From positions 21,863,924-21,927,923 of the forward strand of contig CM069879.1 of the NCBI GenBank assembly GCA_036172665.1: 64,000 nucleotides of DNA, in the 5' to 3' direction. Shown piece after piece: positions 24,254 to 36,040 of this stretch. The stretch comes from Prosopocoilus inquinatus (Eukaryota > Arthropoda > Insecta > Coleoptera > Lucanidae). Made by a program: the position numbers and the translations under genes. The stretch's first letter is position 1; each line of letters starts with the position of its first letter. The notes under the pieces are model-generated. The model did no database searches and was not told the origin of the DNA. It worked only from the letters and a program-made list of their open reading frames with translations.

Positions 24254-25612
24254 CGACATTCTTTGTTCATTTCAAATAGGTTTATGCACGTCTTAATAGT
24301 ATCTATTTTAAACATCACGATGTATAAAAATGGCTTGACGTTGAAAGAAGACTTGAGTTATAAGAGAATCCATCCCGTCATTAAAAAGAGAATAAATGCG
24401 GTGGATGTGCTCTCAAGTACAATTACATTATAAAAATTTAATAACTTACTTATTTATGTCCGGCTATATTGCAGCAATAAAGGGAGCCAAGGCGTGGACA
24501 ACAATTTCGTAGTCATACTATCACGTACACCCGCTCAAATGCGATGCCATCAATCAATAAAAGAAACGAGGGATGAATTACGATGTTTGCCACTACGGAA
24601 CGGTGCATTCTTCTTGGTATTAACGGCATTCCTTGCAGCTGAAGTGAGCGACCACGATTCACGGTGGGTTCCGGATGTGGCCCGTGTTGAATGCCTGTTT
24701 CCTTGTCGGATTTAGAACCATTGTTTTACGTTAGGAGGGAATGCTTTATAATGACAGCTCCGTTTCTGATATGGTGTCTTCTAACAAATCTTTTTTTTCA
24801 GGGAAAACCAGAAATCATTTCATGTTGTATTTTTTATGAAGGTCATGACACATCGTGCTTCGATTTTTGCATGGTGGTGGTGATACATCACGAGTTGTTT
24901 ATTTCGAAAATGAAATGCGGCCGTCTCGGCGGCGTGTCGCATCCGTGGAATGACTTAGCTGGTGGTAGCACGCGCCTCTTCGTGATGTTGGTTCATTACA
25001 CTCACACCTGGCATTCCACGGAACCATCCGCCCGACGGGTTCGTAATGTCCCCTAAACCCGTATCTAACGACGCCCCCTTCCCTCCTAACTTACGCCATC
25101 TTATCCCATTATTAATTCATTTCGCACTCGGGATTACGCCTTGTTACTTGCAAGTAAGCTATTAAATTCACCATGTTTATGCAGCCAATTTAGTCCCATA
25201 GCTGAGTTCCTTCGTTAAGATAAAAATGATATCCCTTTCTTCACCTTCCATCTTTAACTGAGCAAACACCAATTTTGATTTCTTGTTTGCCGAAGTCTTC
25301 AAATAAACGGCAAGTTTGCGAAAATCGTGGAATCGAGAAAGCAAAGAATTTTGTGAATAAGAAACTCTTCAAGTGTTATTATAATATTCTTCAGTCTTTC
25401 TTTCTTTGGTATGTTGGTGAGTAACCTTTACATGGAGACCACCGATCTGGTTAATAAATCGCGTCTTGGGAGTAAAATTGGGATTGCGTTTTCGATGGTT
25501 GCTGAGTCTGCTGTTGACGTATTTCTGTAGTCCTCATTTTTGTAGTGACATTATTTGTGCCTCCAACATATCACACTCGAAAAGGTGGGTCGCCCACAAA
25601 TTTATAACTAAC
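24254..25612. other. Unique non-coding DNA
   Basis: No gene supported. A 121-codon plus frame (24691-25056) lies here, but it lacks recognisable domains and its start and context are unconvincing. Confidence 0.4.
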
Positions 25613-25732
25613 AGCACTTTCAATTGACTGCCCCAGAGCGCTCTCAGAGTATTTCCATCTTTTAACCTCGTGTAATACAAGAGACGGAGATACTTTCAGA
25701 ATGCTCTGGGGCAGTCAATTGAAAACGCCAGT
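25613..25732. mobile_element. Short palindromic MITE
   Basis: Outer arms ttcaattgactgccccagag and its inverse (25703-25730) match exactly. The inner parts (gagtatttccatctt against aagagacggagatac-type) match imperfectly around a short centre cttttaacctcgtg. It shares its overall plan with the 13.6 and 29.1 kb palindromes. Confidence 0.7.
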
Positions 25733-25856
25733 AATGAAAGATTTCTTTTTAGTTTTAGCTTCGGTCAACCCAACTGATTTCACTAACTAACTAACTTACT
25801 TTACTAACTAACTCTCTAACGACTTAACGACTAAAGCTGAGCTTCCACCAGGGTGG

Positions 25857-26102
25857 TTGGTCGGAGCGGAAATGCATGTTGGAATAAATAAGTTTTTTTC
25901 AATTGCGGGGAGCCAAAACATCAGTGACGTAAGCAACACTTGCGCGGTAAATAATTTGAATATCCTTCATATAAATATTCACTCTGTACGTAACAAGATC
26001 ATTGAATTTGAACGTCTTGCTAATGATAGTAACTTCGCTTGTAACATTGTTTGTATTAGTAAAGTTTGGATACGTCCGATGTATTTTGTACTGTATAAAT
26101 AA
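25857..26102 (+). pseudogene. LINE APE-endonuclease N-terminal fragment
   Basis: The translation includes LNILHINIHSVRNKIIEFE and then NIVCISKVW. This is the start of the apurinic-type endonuclease of CR1/Jockey-group LINEs, where iNI.S..nK...fe and I..isEtW are usual. The catalytic Glu of sEtW appears as K (SKVW). The frame stops at 26102 soon after the motif, and no reverse transcriptase follows. It is a short dead fragment, in the same orientation as the LINE at 54.8 kb. Confidence 0.6.
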
Positions 26103-26316
26103 ATCTTCAAGGTAGAATACATATTTAGAGAATATTCTCAGTCGCCATTAATCTCAGCTACTTTGTTACGCCTTGTTTGTTGACATGTCCCTCTAATGCT
26201 TTTTACCCAATATGTTTAATGTACTGAACGCTGCTTCATATTATGTACATTCCTGACAATTTACAACTTATGTACTATGTATGTAAATGACTTGTGTGAT
26301 CGTTTAAAAATGAGTA

Positions 26317-27027
26317 CGTGGGCTGCTGGAAAAGTTTCTGGAAACGGTATGAAAAAACGCATATGAAATTTGGTAAACGGTATCATTGTTTTTCTTTCGA
26401 AGTATTCGCCTTTGACGTCAATGCACTTTTGCATACACTCGAAGTAATTTCTAAAGTACGTTTTTCACTCTAAAGATGGTACCTTAGAAACCAGTGTCCG
26501 GAATGTTTCAACCGCTGATTCAGCCGACGAAAATCGCTCACCACGCATTTTATTTTTGATATTTGGGAACAAAAAGAAATCATTAGGTGATAAATCAGGT
26601 GAATATGGACAATCAGTAATTAATTCAACATTTTTGTTGGACAAAAAATCAACTCTTTGACGGGCTGAGTGAGAGTTGCGTTGTCATTTCGATTGTTTCT
26701 TCTTATTTGATCGATGACTTACGGCCAACAAATTGTTTGATGGTGCTTCATCTCCAAAAGCCAAATGAAGCCGATCGAGGCATTATTTTGGCGTTAGACC
26801 ACATTTGAAATCGTAAAAAATCATGGCACGAAAATTTTCACGCGAGATTTCCATGTTTACACAAAATTACTTTTTCTCAAATGCTGTACAAACAAAACTA
26901 GTTTACTTGGATAAGAACTGTCAATAGAATTATAGGCGAAAAACATCAAATTTTTCAGATATGACAGTTGACAAACGCTAACAATTCTAGACCTACTAGA
27001 TTCCAGAAAATTTTCCATCAGCCCACG
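26317..27027 (-). mobile_element. Internally deleted mariner element
   Basis: The termini cgtgggctgctggaaaa and its inverse (ttttccatcagcccacg) are bounded by TA on both sides (26315-26316 and 27028-27029), as for Tc1/mariner. On the minus strand, N-terminal helix-turn-helix text (FLRFQMWSNAK, SASFGF) near 26750-26830 is followed after a large deletion by YSPDLSPNDFFLFP (the third catalytic Asp region) and CMQKCIDVKGEYFE, the usual C-terminus. Stops and frameshifts are present. At 711 bp against ~1.3 kb for an intact mariner, about half the transposase is gone. Confidence 0.85.
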
Positions 27028-27289
27028 TATCACCAATAAATTATTATTAAATCATAGGCATTATTCCGCCTCGTGCTCCCGCACTAATGGACGGGTCTCG
27101 TTTGATTTACATGCATTTCGTTTGGGAGTCGCGATCTGCCGCTCCGCTCGACCGCCTTAGTGGACGCTTAGCTTTAGACCACTTTATTTATAGGCGATCT
27201 CAACTTTGACCCGCTTACAATTCGTCACTATGCGTTTTTACGCAGTGCCAATGGTAGTGCGCAATAACCGCGCAGGCATTGCTTGTCGA

Positions 27290-27461
27290 TAGAGTCCGAC
27301 CGAAGATTCGGTTTCGGTTTCGGCGGGTTTCGGCCACAAATACGTGATTCAGGTAAAGTTTCGGATTCGGCCGAAAAGGAGAGGCGAACCTTCGGTATAA
27401 CTCTTTGGTTGAACCATGCATTTGCGGCCGAAACCAAAACCGAATCTTCGAACGGACTCTA
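27290..27461. mobile_element. hAT-type MITE, 172 bp, with exact 8 bp target duplication
   Basis: The termini tagagtccg/cggactcta are followed inward by cgaagattcggttt-type inverted text rich in ttcggtttcgg. The 8 bp CTTGTCGA flanks it on both sides (27282-27289 and 27462-27469), the length expected for hAT transposition. Apparent open frames on both strands are by-products of the repeated CGGTTT text. Confidence 0.85.
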
Positions 27462-27469
27462 CTTGTCGA

Positions 27470-28320
27470 CACCTTTTGCTGCGTAAGGGATTTGCAGTAT
27501 GCACTTAATTGATCCTGAAACATGAAATTTATTTCAATTTACAAATATTTCTATCGTACTTAATGTAAAGTATCTCTAAACATCCCCAGTTCAATTCCAA
27601 GCAACTTAAAGATCAGAAATGAGACGTGCAATTGCGAGATCAAAAAGTAAGATTACAGTAATCTAACAGATGGTTGGTTGGATACGTTTACAATAATTCA
27701 ATAATCAGTGTTAATAAAAATAAGAACTTTCATCAATTTATAGGACCCGTATTATTATCTCTCCGAAATTTCATTATGTTTTCGTTGTTGGCCATTTGAC
27801 CGCCCCACCCGACTTTTCTCTAACCCGTGAGGACCAAGGCCGTAATTTTGGTAATTTAAGACCTTGCTGCAACAAAGGGATAAGTCCAATTCGCCTTAAA
27901 TTGTCGTATGACCGGATTTAAACTATTATCGGTATTGCTTATTCGTTTGGAGCATCAACGGAAATATTTTTGTATGACGTGATGTCCAAATTGACTTCTA
28001 AGACTTACCTGCTTGCTTCATTTATCATCGATTGTAAATATCTGGTTACTTCATTTATCATCGATTGTAAGGTCTTCATTTCCACTTGTGGTTTCCACTC
28101 GAATAACGTCTTTTAGTGAAAATGCTTTCTCATTTTCTGCCTCCTTTTCATGTCCAGGCACGTACCTCGAGACTATGGTCAGAGATTTTCCCATTTATTT
28201 AGATTTCGTTTCAAGTCCTAAAAGTGTCTTTAAAGTATAAAGTGCAAAAATTCAGAAAATAAAGCAAGAAAGAAGATTGCATATTCAAAAAAAAAACAGA
28301 TGAAGTAGCTGCATATATAC
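27470..28320. other. Unique DNA with one 33 bp tandem duplication
   Basis: No gene. The string cttcatttatcatcgattgt occurs twice near 28016 and 28049. Confidence 0.45.
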
Positions 28321-28333
28321 CATTAAAAGGAAG

Positions 28334-28701
28334 ATTTAAAAAAAATTTGTTGCAAATCGTTTTTGATTACAATGAAAATCTCGAGCAGCCTCTGGACAGC
28401 TGTTTCAGCCCTGCTTGGGGCTTTTTCAGCAGAAACGTAGCTCGACATGCCCACTGCAGACCAAAAACGACTTGTCCAATTAATTCGCAATTGCGATATA
28501 ATAGTGATGAACAGATAAAGCAGCGACATCTTACGATCGCTTTTTGACCTGACACTGCAGTAGAATAAACAAATTGAAGCGGATTTGCATGGCCGCCTTG
28601 CATGGGGGACTTATTAGGAGCAAATCCGCTTCAATTTGTCTATCCTACTGCAATATCAGGTCAAAAGGCGATCGTAGGATGTCGCTGTTTTATCTGTTCA
28701 T
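28334..28701 (-). mobile_element. Hammerhead-bearing retroelement with 13 bp target duplication
   Basis: The string cattaaaaggaag flanks the copy exactly (28321-28333 and 28702-28714). On the minus strand it starts atgaacagataaaacagcga. It then has an inverted-repeat head (about 28503-28590 against 28620-28705) around ccatgcaaggcggccatg, then gaattaattggacaagtcg, the ribozyme and an A/T-rich 3' end. The head is an inverted partial copy of the element's own 5' part, an arrangement reminiscent of Penelope-like elements. No ORF is conserved. Confidence 0.78.
28382..28444 (-). ncRNA. Hammerhead ribozyme, family 1, core-mutated
   Basis: This copy has all helices of the family (CGAGC/GCTCG, GTTTCTG/CAGAGGC, AGCCC/GGGCT, ACAG/CTGT, GUC). 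The core reads CTGAAAA instead of CTGAAGA because position 28424 is T on the plus strand, changing the invariant G8 to A. G8 takes part in catalysis in known hammerheads, so this copy should be inactive. Confidence 0.75.
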
Positions 28702-28729
28702 CATTAAAAGGAAGGTTAACAAATGAGAG

Positions 28730-29079
28730 TTATTGAGAGGAAACGTATGTAAAGTACACACCGTGGTTGCATTTCATCAAGACTCTTTTCCGTTCAAGAT
28801 GCCAGGATGAGTTAGAGAAAGAGCTTGAAATAAGTCTAATTTCGAAATTTTGATTTCGATTAGAAAATTTTATAAAATCTTGCGCATAATTTTTCCTCTC
28901 GGCCTTTTCCCAAATCCTTTTAGTTAATCTGTGCAGGATTCGAGTCACAATTTTCTTATTTGAAATATTTCTGGTTTGTGAAATGAAACCGAAAATCACT
29001 CTTGAACCTTGTCTTCTCGATTCTGTATTAGTCCTACCGCCGTTACAATTTTTTTTCCGGGATTCTTTCTTATAATGTT
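28730..29079. other. Unique DNA
   Basis: Nothing recognised. Confidence 0.4.
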
Positions 29080-29175
29080 TTCAACAACTGCTCTAAAGAG
29101 AGTACTCTCAAAGTATTTCCATCTTGTTTTAACATCATGAAAGTGATTTGGAGCAATGAATTGAAACCGCTTTGC
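29080..29175. mobile_element. Decayed palindromic MITE
   Basis: gttttcaacaactgctc begins it and gagcaatgaattgaaac ends it. The inner gtatttccatcttgttttaac-like text is shared with the 25.6 and 13.6 kb palindromes. The right inner arm has diverged. Confidence 0.5.
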
Positions 29176-30699
29176 ATTAATTTGGATCCTCGTACTTTTG
29201 ATACATGTAATTAGATGGGCATACTAGATAGAAATTTTGCTGGTCAAATAAAATTCTGATTGGTTCCTTTCGTCTCTCGCGAAGCTTCTGAATGAAGTCC
29301 TTCCACGGTACATGTGTTGGAATTGCCCGTTTTTTCTTCTTTTTTTCACAGGACGGATCACCACTCGCAGCGTCAGTATTTTCTTTTAAAGTTTTAACAA
29401 CTTCGTGTAATAATAAGAACAGAAAATTACCACGAATTATTCATGCTGAAAACAAGACTTGCATTGCAATTCAAAATCATCTGAGTAACTTAACATTAAC
29501 ATTTTCTTCTCTTCCCGAACTAAGCAGAACAGTACTGCCCCGTTAAGTATGTTAAGTTTATTGCCTAACTCTTTGCATTTACCTGAAAACTAGCAAGTTA
29601 TCGACACGATGCAGAGTATCAAGAAAAGTGCGTAGTTATTGGCGGAATTCCCTAGCTCTGTTGGAGAATTGCGTCGTGGGTCGGACTGTGACGATATAGA
29701 TTTACGGGCGCCAGAGATAATTGGTCCATAATTGTCAATACAAGACGCTTATCTCTACGAATAGATAGCTTTGCTAACGTTTCTTTACTTTTACTGTTAT
29801 GCAACAAGGTGGTGGGCCACATAAATTCAAGACAAAACTAAGGGACTAGCAATTTATTGTTCAAACAAATTAAAATAAACTTTGATTTCTTAATATCAAC
29901 TATTTACGTTAACTCAAATGAACAAGATTTAATTAGTAGTTACTCGAGGTCCTCGATTAATCTAACATTCGAAGTCGTCTTGATCGCAGAAAGTCGGCGA
30001 AGTCGTCAAAAGAATGTAGACACTAGTTGAGATTTTTCTTTTATGGGTTCGCAGCGTTAAACGCCGAGAAAAAGTGGCCAAAATAGAATTAAATCTCAGG
30101 GTAAAGAAAAAAGCCTAAGAGAAAGAGAAGAACGAAATGTTGCGATACGGCTTAGGTCGCAATACTGTAACGGACGCGGGTTATTTTTCTTTAGAATTTG
30201 GGAGTAGTCAGCCTTATACTTACTCGAAACTCTTTCACCCTGAACAACCCGAAACCACCCCCGTGGAAATCCCAACCTGCTCTTTTGACCAACGGGCCAC
30301 TGTGGAAAGCAATTTTCTTGTTCGGTAGCTAAAGTTTGAGAAATGGGCCAAAAATGTACTTTCGACGGTGTCTTCCCCGAAAAGTCGAAACAGTAACGTT
30401 TTAGTCGCCTGAAGATTGTCAAATGTCTTTCCTGTCCTTTCTGTCGTTGTCCCTCTCCTTACGATATGAAGATGTTCTCCTCGGACTTCTTGGAGAAGGT
30501 AAAGAATGAACTTAACATTAATAAATAAAAGAGTTTGATAAATTTAACCAGTCTATTAAAAAATAAGGAAACGAAAACAAGAAATAAAACAACAAATTTA
30601 AAATGACAAAAAACAACAAAAAAAACAGATTGACGTGTAGATACACTGTAAAAACAAACTTTACCTACAAAAATAACATCCACAAAAAAGGGCAGAAAG
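29176..30699. other. Unique DNA
   Basis: No gene supported. Open frames at 30.1-30.4 kb occur on both strands over the same bases and lack domains. Confidence 0.4.
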
Positions 30700-31345
30700 A
30701 CAAGGATTGTACTTTCGATTGCAGTAATTAGTTCTCAAGCGGTTTGTTAGCTTACCAAACTGAATCGAAAGGTAATCCAAAACAAAACTGAAGGAAACCC
30801 AATTATTTTACAAAAAGCAAAAATAATGATATTCACTACATGGGGAAAGCTTCTGCCTTCCGTGCGCGAATTTCAAACTTGGTGAAAATTTACTGACTCC
30901 TACTACTCCTTACTACTTACTTAAAAAAAAAATAAAATTAAAATTGAAATCCAAATTAAAATCGCCCGGTACAAGGAAAAAGCACGAGCTTTTCTCAAGC
31001 TGAAAGCTGAAAGAAGGTCCGCGGATTAATTAACTGCAAAATTAAATGTTAACGTTTTTTATTAATTATCTCGCAACGTTCCCCCCGCGTACCTGGATCG
31101 AGCCCATATTCAAGACGCTCTCGAAACTAGATGGCGTAACTATGTCATTTTGCCTTATTTTTCCTGAACTTCCCACGCTCTCAGACCTGGGCTTAGGATG
31201 CTGATTCGACAGTACGTGCTAGATTAAACATAAAATGGAACTTAATAGCTATCGTATAGCTTTGAGTACGCGAAAGATAAAAAATAATATAACTTTTTCC
31301 CGTGAAAACTAACTGTCGAAGCAGATCTCACAGTTCTTAACGTGT
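30700..31345. repeat. Diverged direct duplicate, copy A
   Basis: This block aligns by eye with 37068-37605 in the same orientation. Shared text in order: gacaaggattg, gattgcagt.attagtt, ctgaatcgaaag, cgaatttcaaactt, gaggtccgc-like, gttaacgtttttt, gacgct.tc.aaacta, tcattttgc, gatgctga.tcgac, atcgtatagc.ttgagtacgc, actttttcccgtg and tgtcgaagcagatc. No reading frame is preserved in both. It could be an old transposon (an LTR or internal piece) or a segmental duplicate. Confidence 0.65.
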
Positions 31346-32033
31346 ACATGATACAGGAATGCAATTAAATATTTTTTTTTACATTATACAGGTTGATGTT
31401 TTCGGATTCTTACAATACATTACGCAATAATCTTACCTGTGTGAAACGGCACAGGCTTTTCAATTAATGCATCAAAGATACATTCTGCGTCGAAGGGGCG
31501 TCTGTCAATCCGGCACTGCCGTCGTTTGAGTTATGTCCACACGGGCAGATTAAGTCCCAAACAGGGAACACACAATCGTAACTAAAACGCAACAGCACCC
31601 TTGACGAGTTAATGTCGATACCGTGATGGGCGCTTCGAGCGCGAAAACGCTCGTCACATGTGTCCAGATTTAAATCATAAATTCAGAAAATTAACTTGGA
31701 AGAGAAGGCGCACGTCAGCGCATATGTAACATGCGGCTCATAGAAAAAAGAGCACATAGATAGGGTCGGGTTCACAGAATAACTATCGAGAGTGAAAATA
31801 ATGTCAATGTTGCAAAACAACCGTAACAAGTCGTATCTACATTTTGCACATTTGCGACATTATAAAGCCTACATGTTTGGCTTATGACGTGTATATGACC
31901 TACACGTTCTGGCTTATTATATTCTGTTTTTAGTACCTTTTAGCAAATGTCAAATTCAATTTTTAGAAAGTATAATAAGATAAAATTCAGACCCGTTGCG
32001 TTTTAAAATTTCATGATTGCATTTTTTTTCTAA
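31346..32033. other. Unique DNA
   Basis: No gene. A short near-repeat (cctacatgtttggcttat and cctacacgttctggcttat) lies at 31868 and 31909. Confidence 0.4.
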
Positions 32034-32786
32034 ATAGGGTACATGACAATAATATAAAATTGTTAATTAAAGCTCTCTAATTGAGACTATAGTAAATAAC
32101 ACACGCGAAAACACCAAATTTGTACGCTGTCTCTAATTCTTATTCTCTTAAATTAATAAATAAAATCGAAAATATTCAAATATAAATCACGTGGTTTCGA
32201 AAGGCTTCTCATTCGTTGTGACGTCAGTGTTCATACATTGTCCTTGACGTTTGTGTTGTATGCAGGCTCTTGTCAAATAGTTTGAATGTTTGCTCTTAAT
32301 ATGTGCTGAAAAATATAGTTTTAATTTAAGCAACAATTACGAAGTGAATATCTTAAAGAAATTATTATATTTTTTTACTTTATTGGTGAGAAATTTGTGG
32401 TGGAAACGGGAACTTTTCGCCATTGAGAAATAAGGTTGTTAACAGTAAATTTTGTGAAACGCTTATAAATAATTTATTCGAAGTTCTTGCACAGGTATTT
32501 TTACATTATAGCAGAGCACAATACTGATAATATGTTTTACTATTTATTGTAATAAGTTTTAAGTGTTCGTATTGATATTCACTTATTACGATTTGACAAC
32601 ATATGAACATTGACGTCACACGGTCAGAATGTGCGTTTTGGCGGGAATTTAATCAATTCAAATTTCTTTAACTTTCTACGGCTTCAATATTCATTTATGA
32701 AAAAAAGAAATATATCTAAATTATCGTATTTTTACCTACTTTCAAATAAAATCTTAAAAGAAAAATATTGATGTACCCTATTGGCA
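32034..32786. mobile_element. Possible TIR element (TAGGGTACAT ends) with inner inverted repeat
   Basis: tagggtacat near 32034 and its inverse atgtaccct near 32772 bound the block. Inside, a longer inverted pair (about 32216-32243 and 32596-32628) shares gttgtgacgtcagtgttcata-type text, each arm holding a perfect TGACGTCA. No transposase and no certain target duplication. The outer termini match over only ~10 bp, so the boundaries are provisional. Confidence 0.45.
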
Positions 32787-34979
32787 TAATACTGTACGGA
32801 ATCCCTGTTTCTTACAGGTATTATATAACTTTGCAAGGAAGGAATTGCAAATTGTTACACGAGGCGAATTAAACTTTATAGAATTAATAATTATTTTGTA
32901 TTAATAACCATTTGGTGTAAAGGTCAAATTCCATTTGAATATAGGCCAGATGATGAAGTGGACAGGGTAAGTGTTCGATAACGTGCAAACTGTTCTCACG
33001 AAGTTCTAATGACTGGCCATAAATACGTTAATATCGGTTCGCCGGAAATAGGGAAGCGTAACGTGAGCGGCGGAATATATTAGGAGACATTTGTCAATAT
33101 TCCGCACGGGTTTGGATGGCGGAGATGTATATCGAAATGCACTCCTGGAATTCTGGTATTTGTTTGATTTATAACAAGGACGAAATCTGTACGTGATTCA
33201 TACCCGGAAAGAAAATGAGGTCTTACTTATTCCGAGCCCCGCGCGAGGTATAATTCCGGAGGCATCTTTTCACGTATTCCCTGCCAGGTAAAGAGAATAT
33301 GTAACGCTCTATATCAAGGCAGCGGCCATTAACGAGGGTAAACATACTGCGAGACGTGTCATCTTGAGTTCAATACTACCCAGAGGCGTCTCCATGACTC
33401 TTTTCAAACATTTTCGTTGTACATATAACCTACATTTGCGACACTTTATTTCCCTTGCGAGATAAACTCCGCACCCATACACTATTCTTTTTTTTTTAAA
33501 TTTCCGATCCCGATTGAAAATAATAATAAGTTCGAGGAGCAGCGCGGAAAACTCTCGGTAGTTTTGCTTCTTTGAAATAAAAGGATAGCACCGGGGTTTA
33601 AAGTGATCCGGAAGTTCCGAGCTTTATTGCTTTCGGTAATAAATCTAATTCCAGTCTTGTTTCATTTCAGTTATTCCTATTATAAGTTTTATGAATCACG
33701 CCGGAAACTTAATAAGGCATGTCCGCAGGTGATTTGTTATTTTACATCGTGGCACATCTGCGCCGCCGGCGGCGGCGTTTCCCGTGCATCCTGTACACTT
33801 TAAAATGAAAAATAATTTGCTTCCTCTAACAATTAATTACCTGTTTGTTTCTTTTATTAATTTTTGGATTTTATAACGTAGCAAATTTTGTTTTAATTCG
33901 CTTTGTATTACGTCGTCGTCGTCCCCCCTACGAAAACGAAAGTTGCTGAAGTAGGTTGGCGGTCGGGTCCTGTGAGGTCCTGGGGGAAATAACATGATGT
34001 CCTGCAGAAGCATTGAAATAGAGTCCCGCTGGGTTTCCCGCAACATCTATTATAATTGACAACAGACACGCCAGCCGTGATGTTATCGTTATGGTAAATT
34101 GTCCTTACAACGGCCCCACAATATAGAACCATGCGTTTCGCCGTGTAGCTCCAATTGCATTACATCCTGTAAGCTGTAAAACGATCGTCCGGCTAGCTAC
34201 CTTCGTCCATTTACTATTATTGCACGACTCAGTTTGGCGCAGGACAATCAACATAATTTTTACGTAGGAACATCGCCTCTTACTGACATGAGTTTATTGT
34301 CAATTACATTTCAAGAACATAACATTCCAAAAAACCGCACTGGGTAATGATCGGGAAATCAAATATGTCGGGGGGTTAATTCCGGCTGGGTGGTGTCGGG
34401 ATAGTTGCGCTCCCGCACATTTCCGCCCTCCGCACATTAAAATACGCTGCGTGTCTTTGCGCGCAAAGTGCGATGTTTTCTCAATACGTAAATAATTTAA
34501 TCGCGAACAAATGCAACATTCAGGTCGCCCGCCTGCAAAGTGGGCCATCTCTACTTTATTTATAAATAAATAAAAGAATTCCGGTTGCGCAGACGTTACA
34601 GATTACGATGTCAGGGCCTTCTTGTTTATTTTCGAGCGTAGCAGCAGCGCAATGAATGTTTCATTCATTTATTTCGGTGAGAAAAAGGGGCGCGTTATGC
34701 AAACGTTATCCCCCGGAATAGTCGAACTTTGCCGTCGTTACTGACCCGCGTCCGGAAAACTTCCCGAAAGAATAATTGTGTCACATCCGCGACGTGGATT
34801 GTTTCGGATGAAGTTAATCTATTGAGGTCGGACGTATTCTATTTTAATTGTAATTCTCGGATTGTTCTTGTGATTGTCTCAGACCAGTACACTGACTCAA
34901 AAATGTTACATTGCACATCATACTTAAAAGTAAGACTTCACACACTGCAATCTGTGGATAGTATGCATAAAACGAAATA
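32787..34979. other. Unique, relatively GC-rich non-coding DNA
   Basis: About 2.2 kb without repeats or recognisable exons. It is less AT-rich than its neighbours. Such islands in insect intergenic DNA can be regulatory, but no motif here is decisive. Confidence 0.4.
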
Positions 34980-35560
34980 GATGCTAATACTTCACAAACT
35001 AGTATTTTCTGCGAAGTATTTTCTGTTACATATATGTAAGTATCTACTATAGTTTTGAAGCTGTATACTATATATACTACGAAAGCAAAGTTTGTACTAC
35101 AGTACGTAGTAAATACTACGCTGTTGTAGTATATTCTTAATCACTTGTCATTAACAATTATTAGAAGTACGTCAATTCCTCATTAAGTAACCCAAGAAAT
35201 AAATTTTCCATCCAATCTACACTTTTGCTGTTGAACCTAAAAAAGGCAACGGTCTACTGGTACCTCTTTAAATTTACAAATTATGTCACTTTATCTGAAT
35301 AATTTGCGATATACATCATCATTGTTTATTGTTTTTTCTAATATCTATATACTCTTTATGGTAGCCGTAAAATCTTATTAGAGTTCTTACCGTCTATCTC
35401 AGAAGTTTCCTAAAGAGCAGCTTCACTTAAACTGATGTAGATACTATGAGGAGGCCCAAATTTGAGGCTTCTGAAGTGGATGCTTCTATACCAAAGTAGA
35501 AACTTCTACGTATTTTTATGAATACTAGTATCTACTAGTGGTGGGTAGTAAGTACTAATC
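34980..35560. repeat. AGTA/TACTAC-rich tract, possible hAT remnant
   Basis: Recurring agtattt, gtatctact, tactacg and gtagta strings fill the region. It ends at actagtggtgggtagtaagt, which resembles a hAT terminus. No matching opposite end is certain. Confidence 0.35.
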
Positions 35561-35639
35561 TAATATTTTCGAAGAAGGTGCTAGAGGTATTAGCATATAC
35601 TGCATAGACTTGGGTGTGAAAATACAACTTCACGCGTGA

Positions 35640-35830
35640 CAGTGGAAAAATATTTAATTGCAGTTGACAGTTAAATTAGTTTCAATTAAATTAAATCGAA
35701 CTGTTACAGAATTTAATCAAGATCTGCAACTAAATTGCTTAATTGCAATCAAATTCGATTGTAAAATGTTAATTTCAATTAAATCGGCAATTTTTAATTA
35801 ATTAATTGATAAACTTTTGCAGTACAAGAA
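35640..35830. repeat. AATTAAATT-rich low-complexity tract
   Basis: Repeated caattaaat, ttaattgcaa and aatcgaa strings dominate. It may be a decayed non-autonomous transposon, but no termini are evident. Confidence 0.4.
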
Positions 35831-35902
35831 ATCGAATAAACAAACAGAAAGCCTGTAAGAAAATTTAAAATAATCACAGAACAGCCCTCACAGATGACAA
35901 TC

Positions 35903-36036
35903 AGGGCTAATCTGTAACGTTGATATGCATATCAACTGATATGGCCTTCAATAATTGAAGAAAACTTGATACGATTTCCTAACAATCCAAGTAGATTGCC
36001 GACCGCCAATTGAAGAGAGATGTATATTAACTTGAT
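35903..36036 (-). mobile_element. Single inverted copy of the 4.2 kb element monomer plus terminus
   Basis: It reads agggctaatctgtaacgttg (terminus), then gatatgcatatcaact, cttcaataattgaag, gattgccgaccgccaattga and agagatgtatatta. This is the reverse complement of one 4.4 kb monomer and its end. The other half is absent, so this is a truncated copy. Confidence 0.7.
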
Positions 36037-36040
36037 AGTG

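Noticed and set aside
24008..24433. 141-codon plus-strand frame
   Set aside because: Runs through the inverted arm of a TIR element and has no domain.
24691..25056. 121-codon frame
   Set aside because: No recognisable family and no supporting context; could be chance.
27215..27523. Overlapping frames on both strands with RFGFGFGG-type text
   Set aside because: Produced by the ttcggtttcgg-rich hAT MITE.
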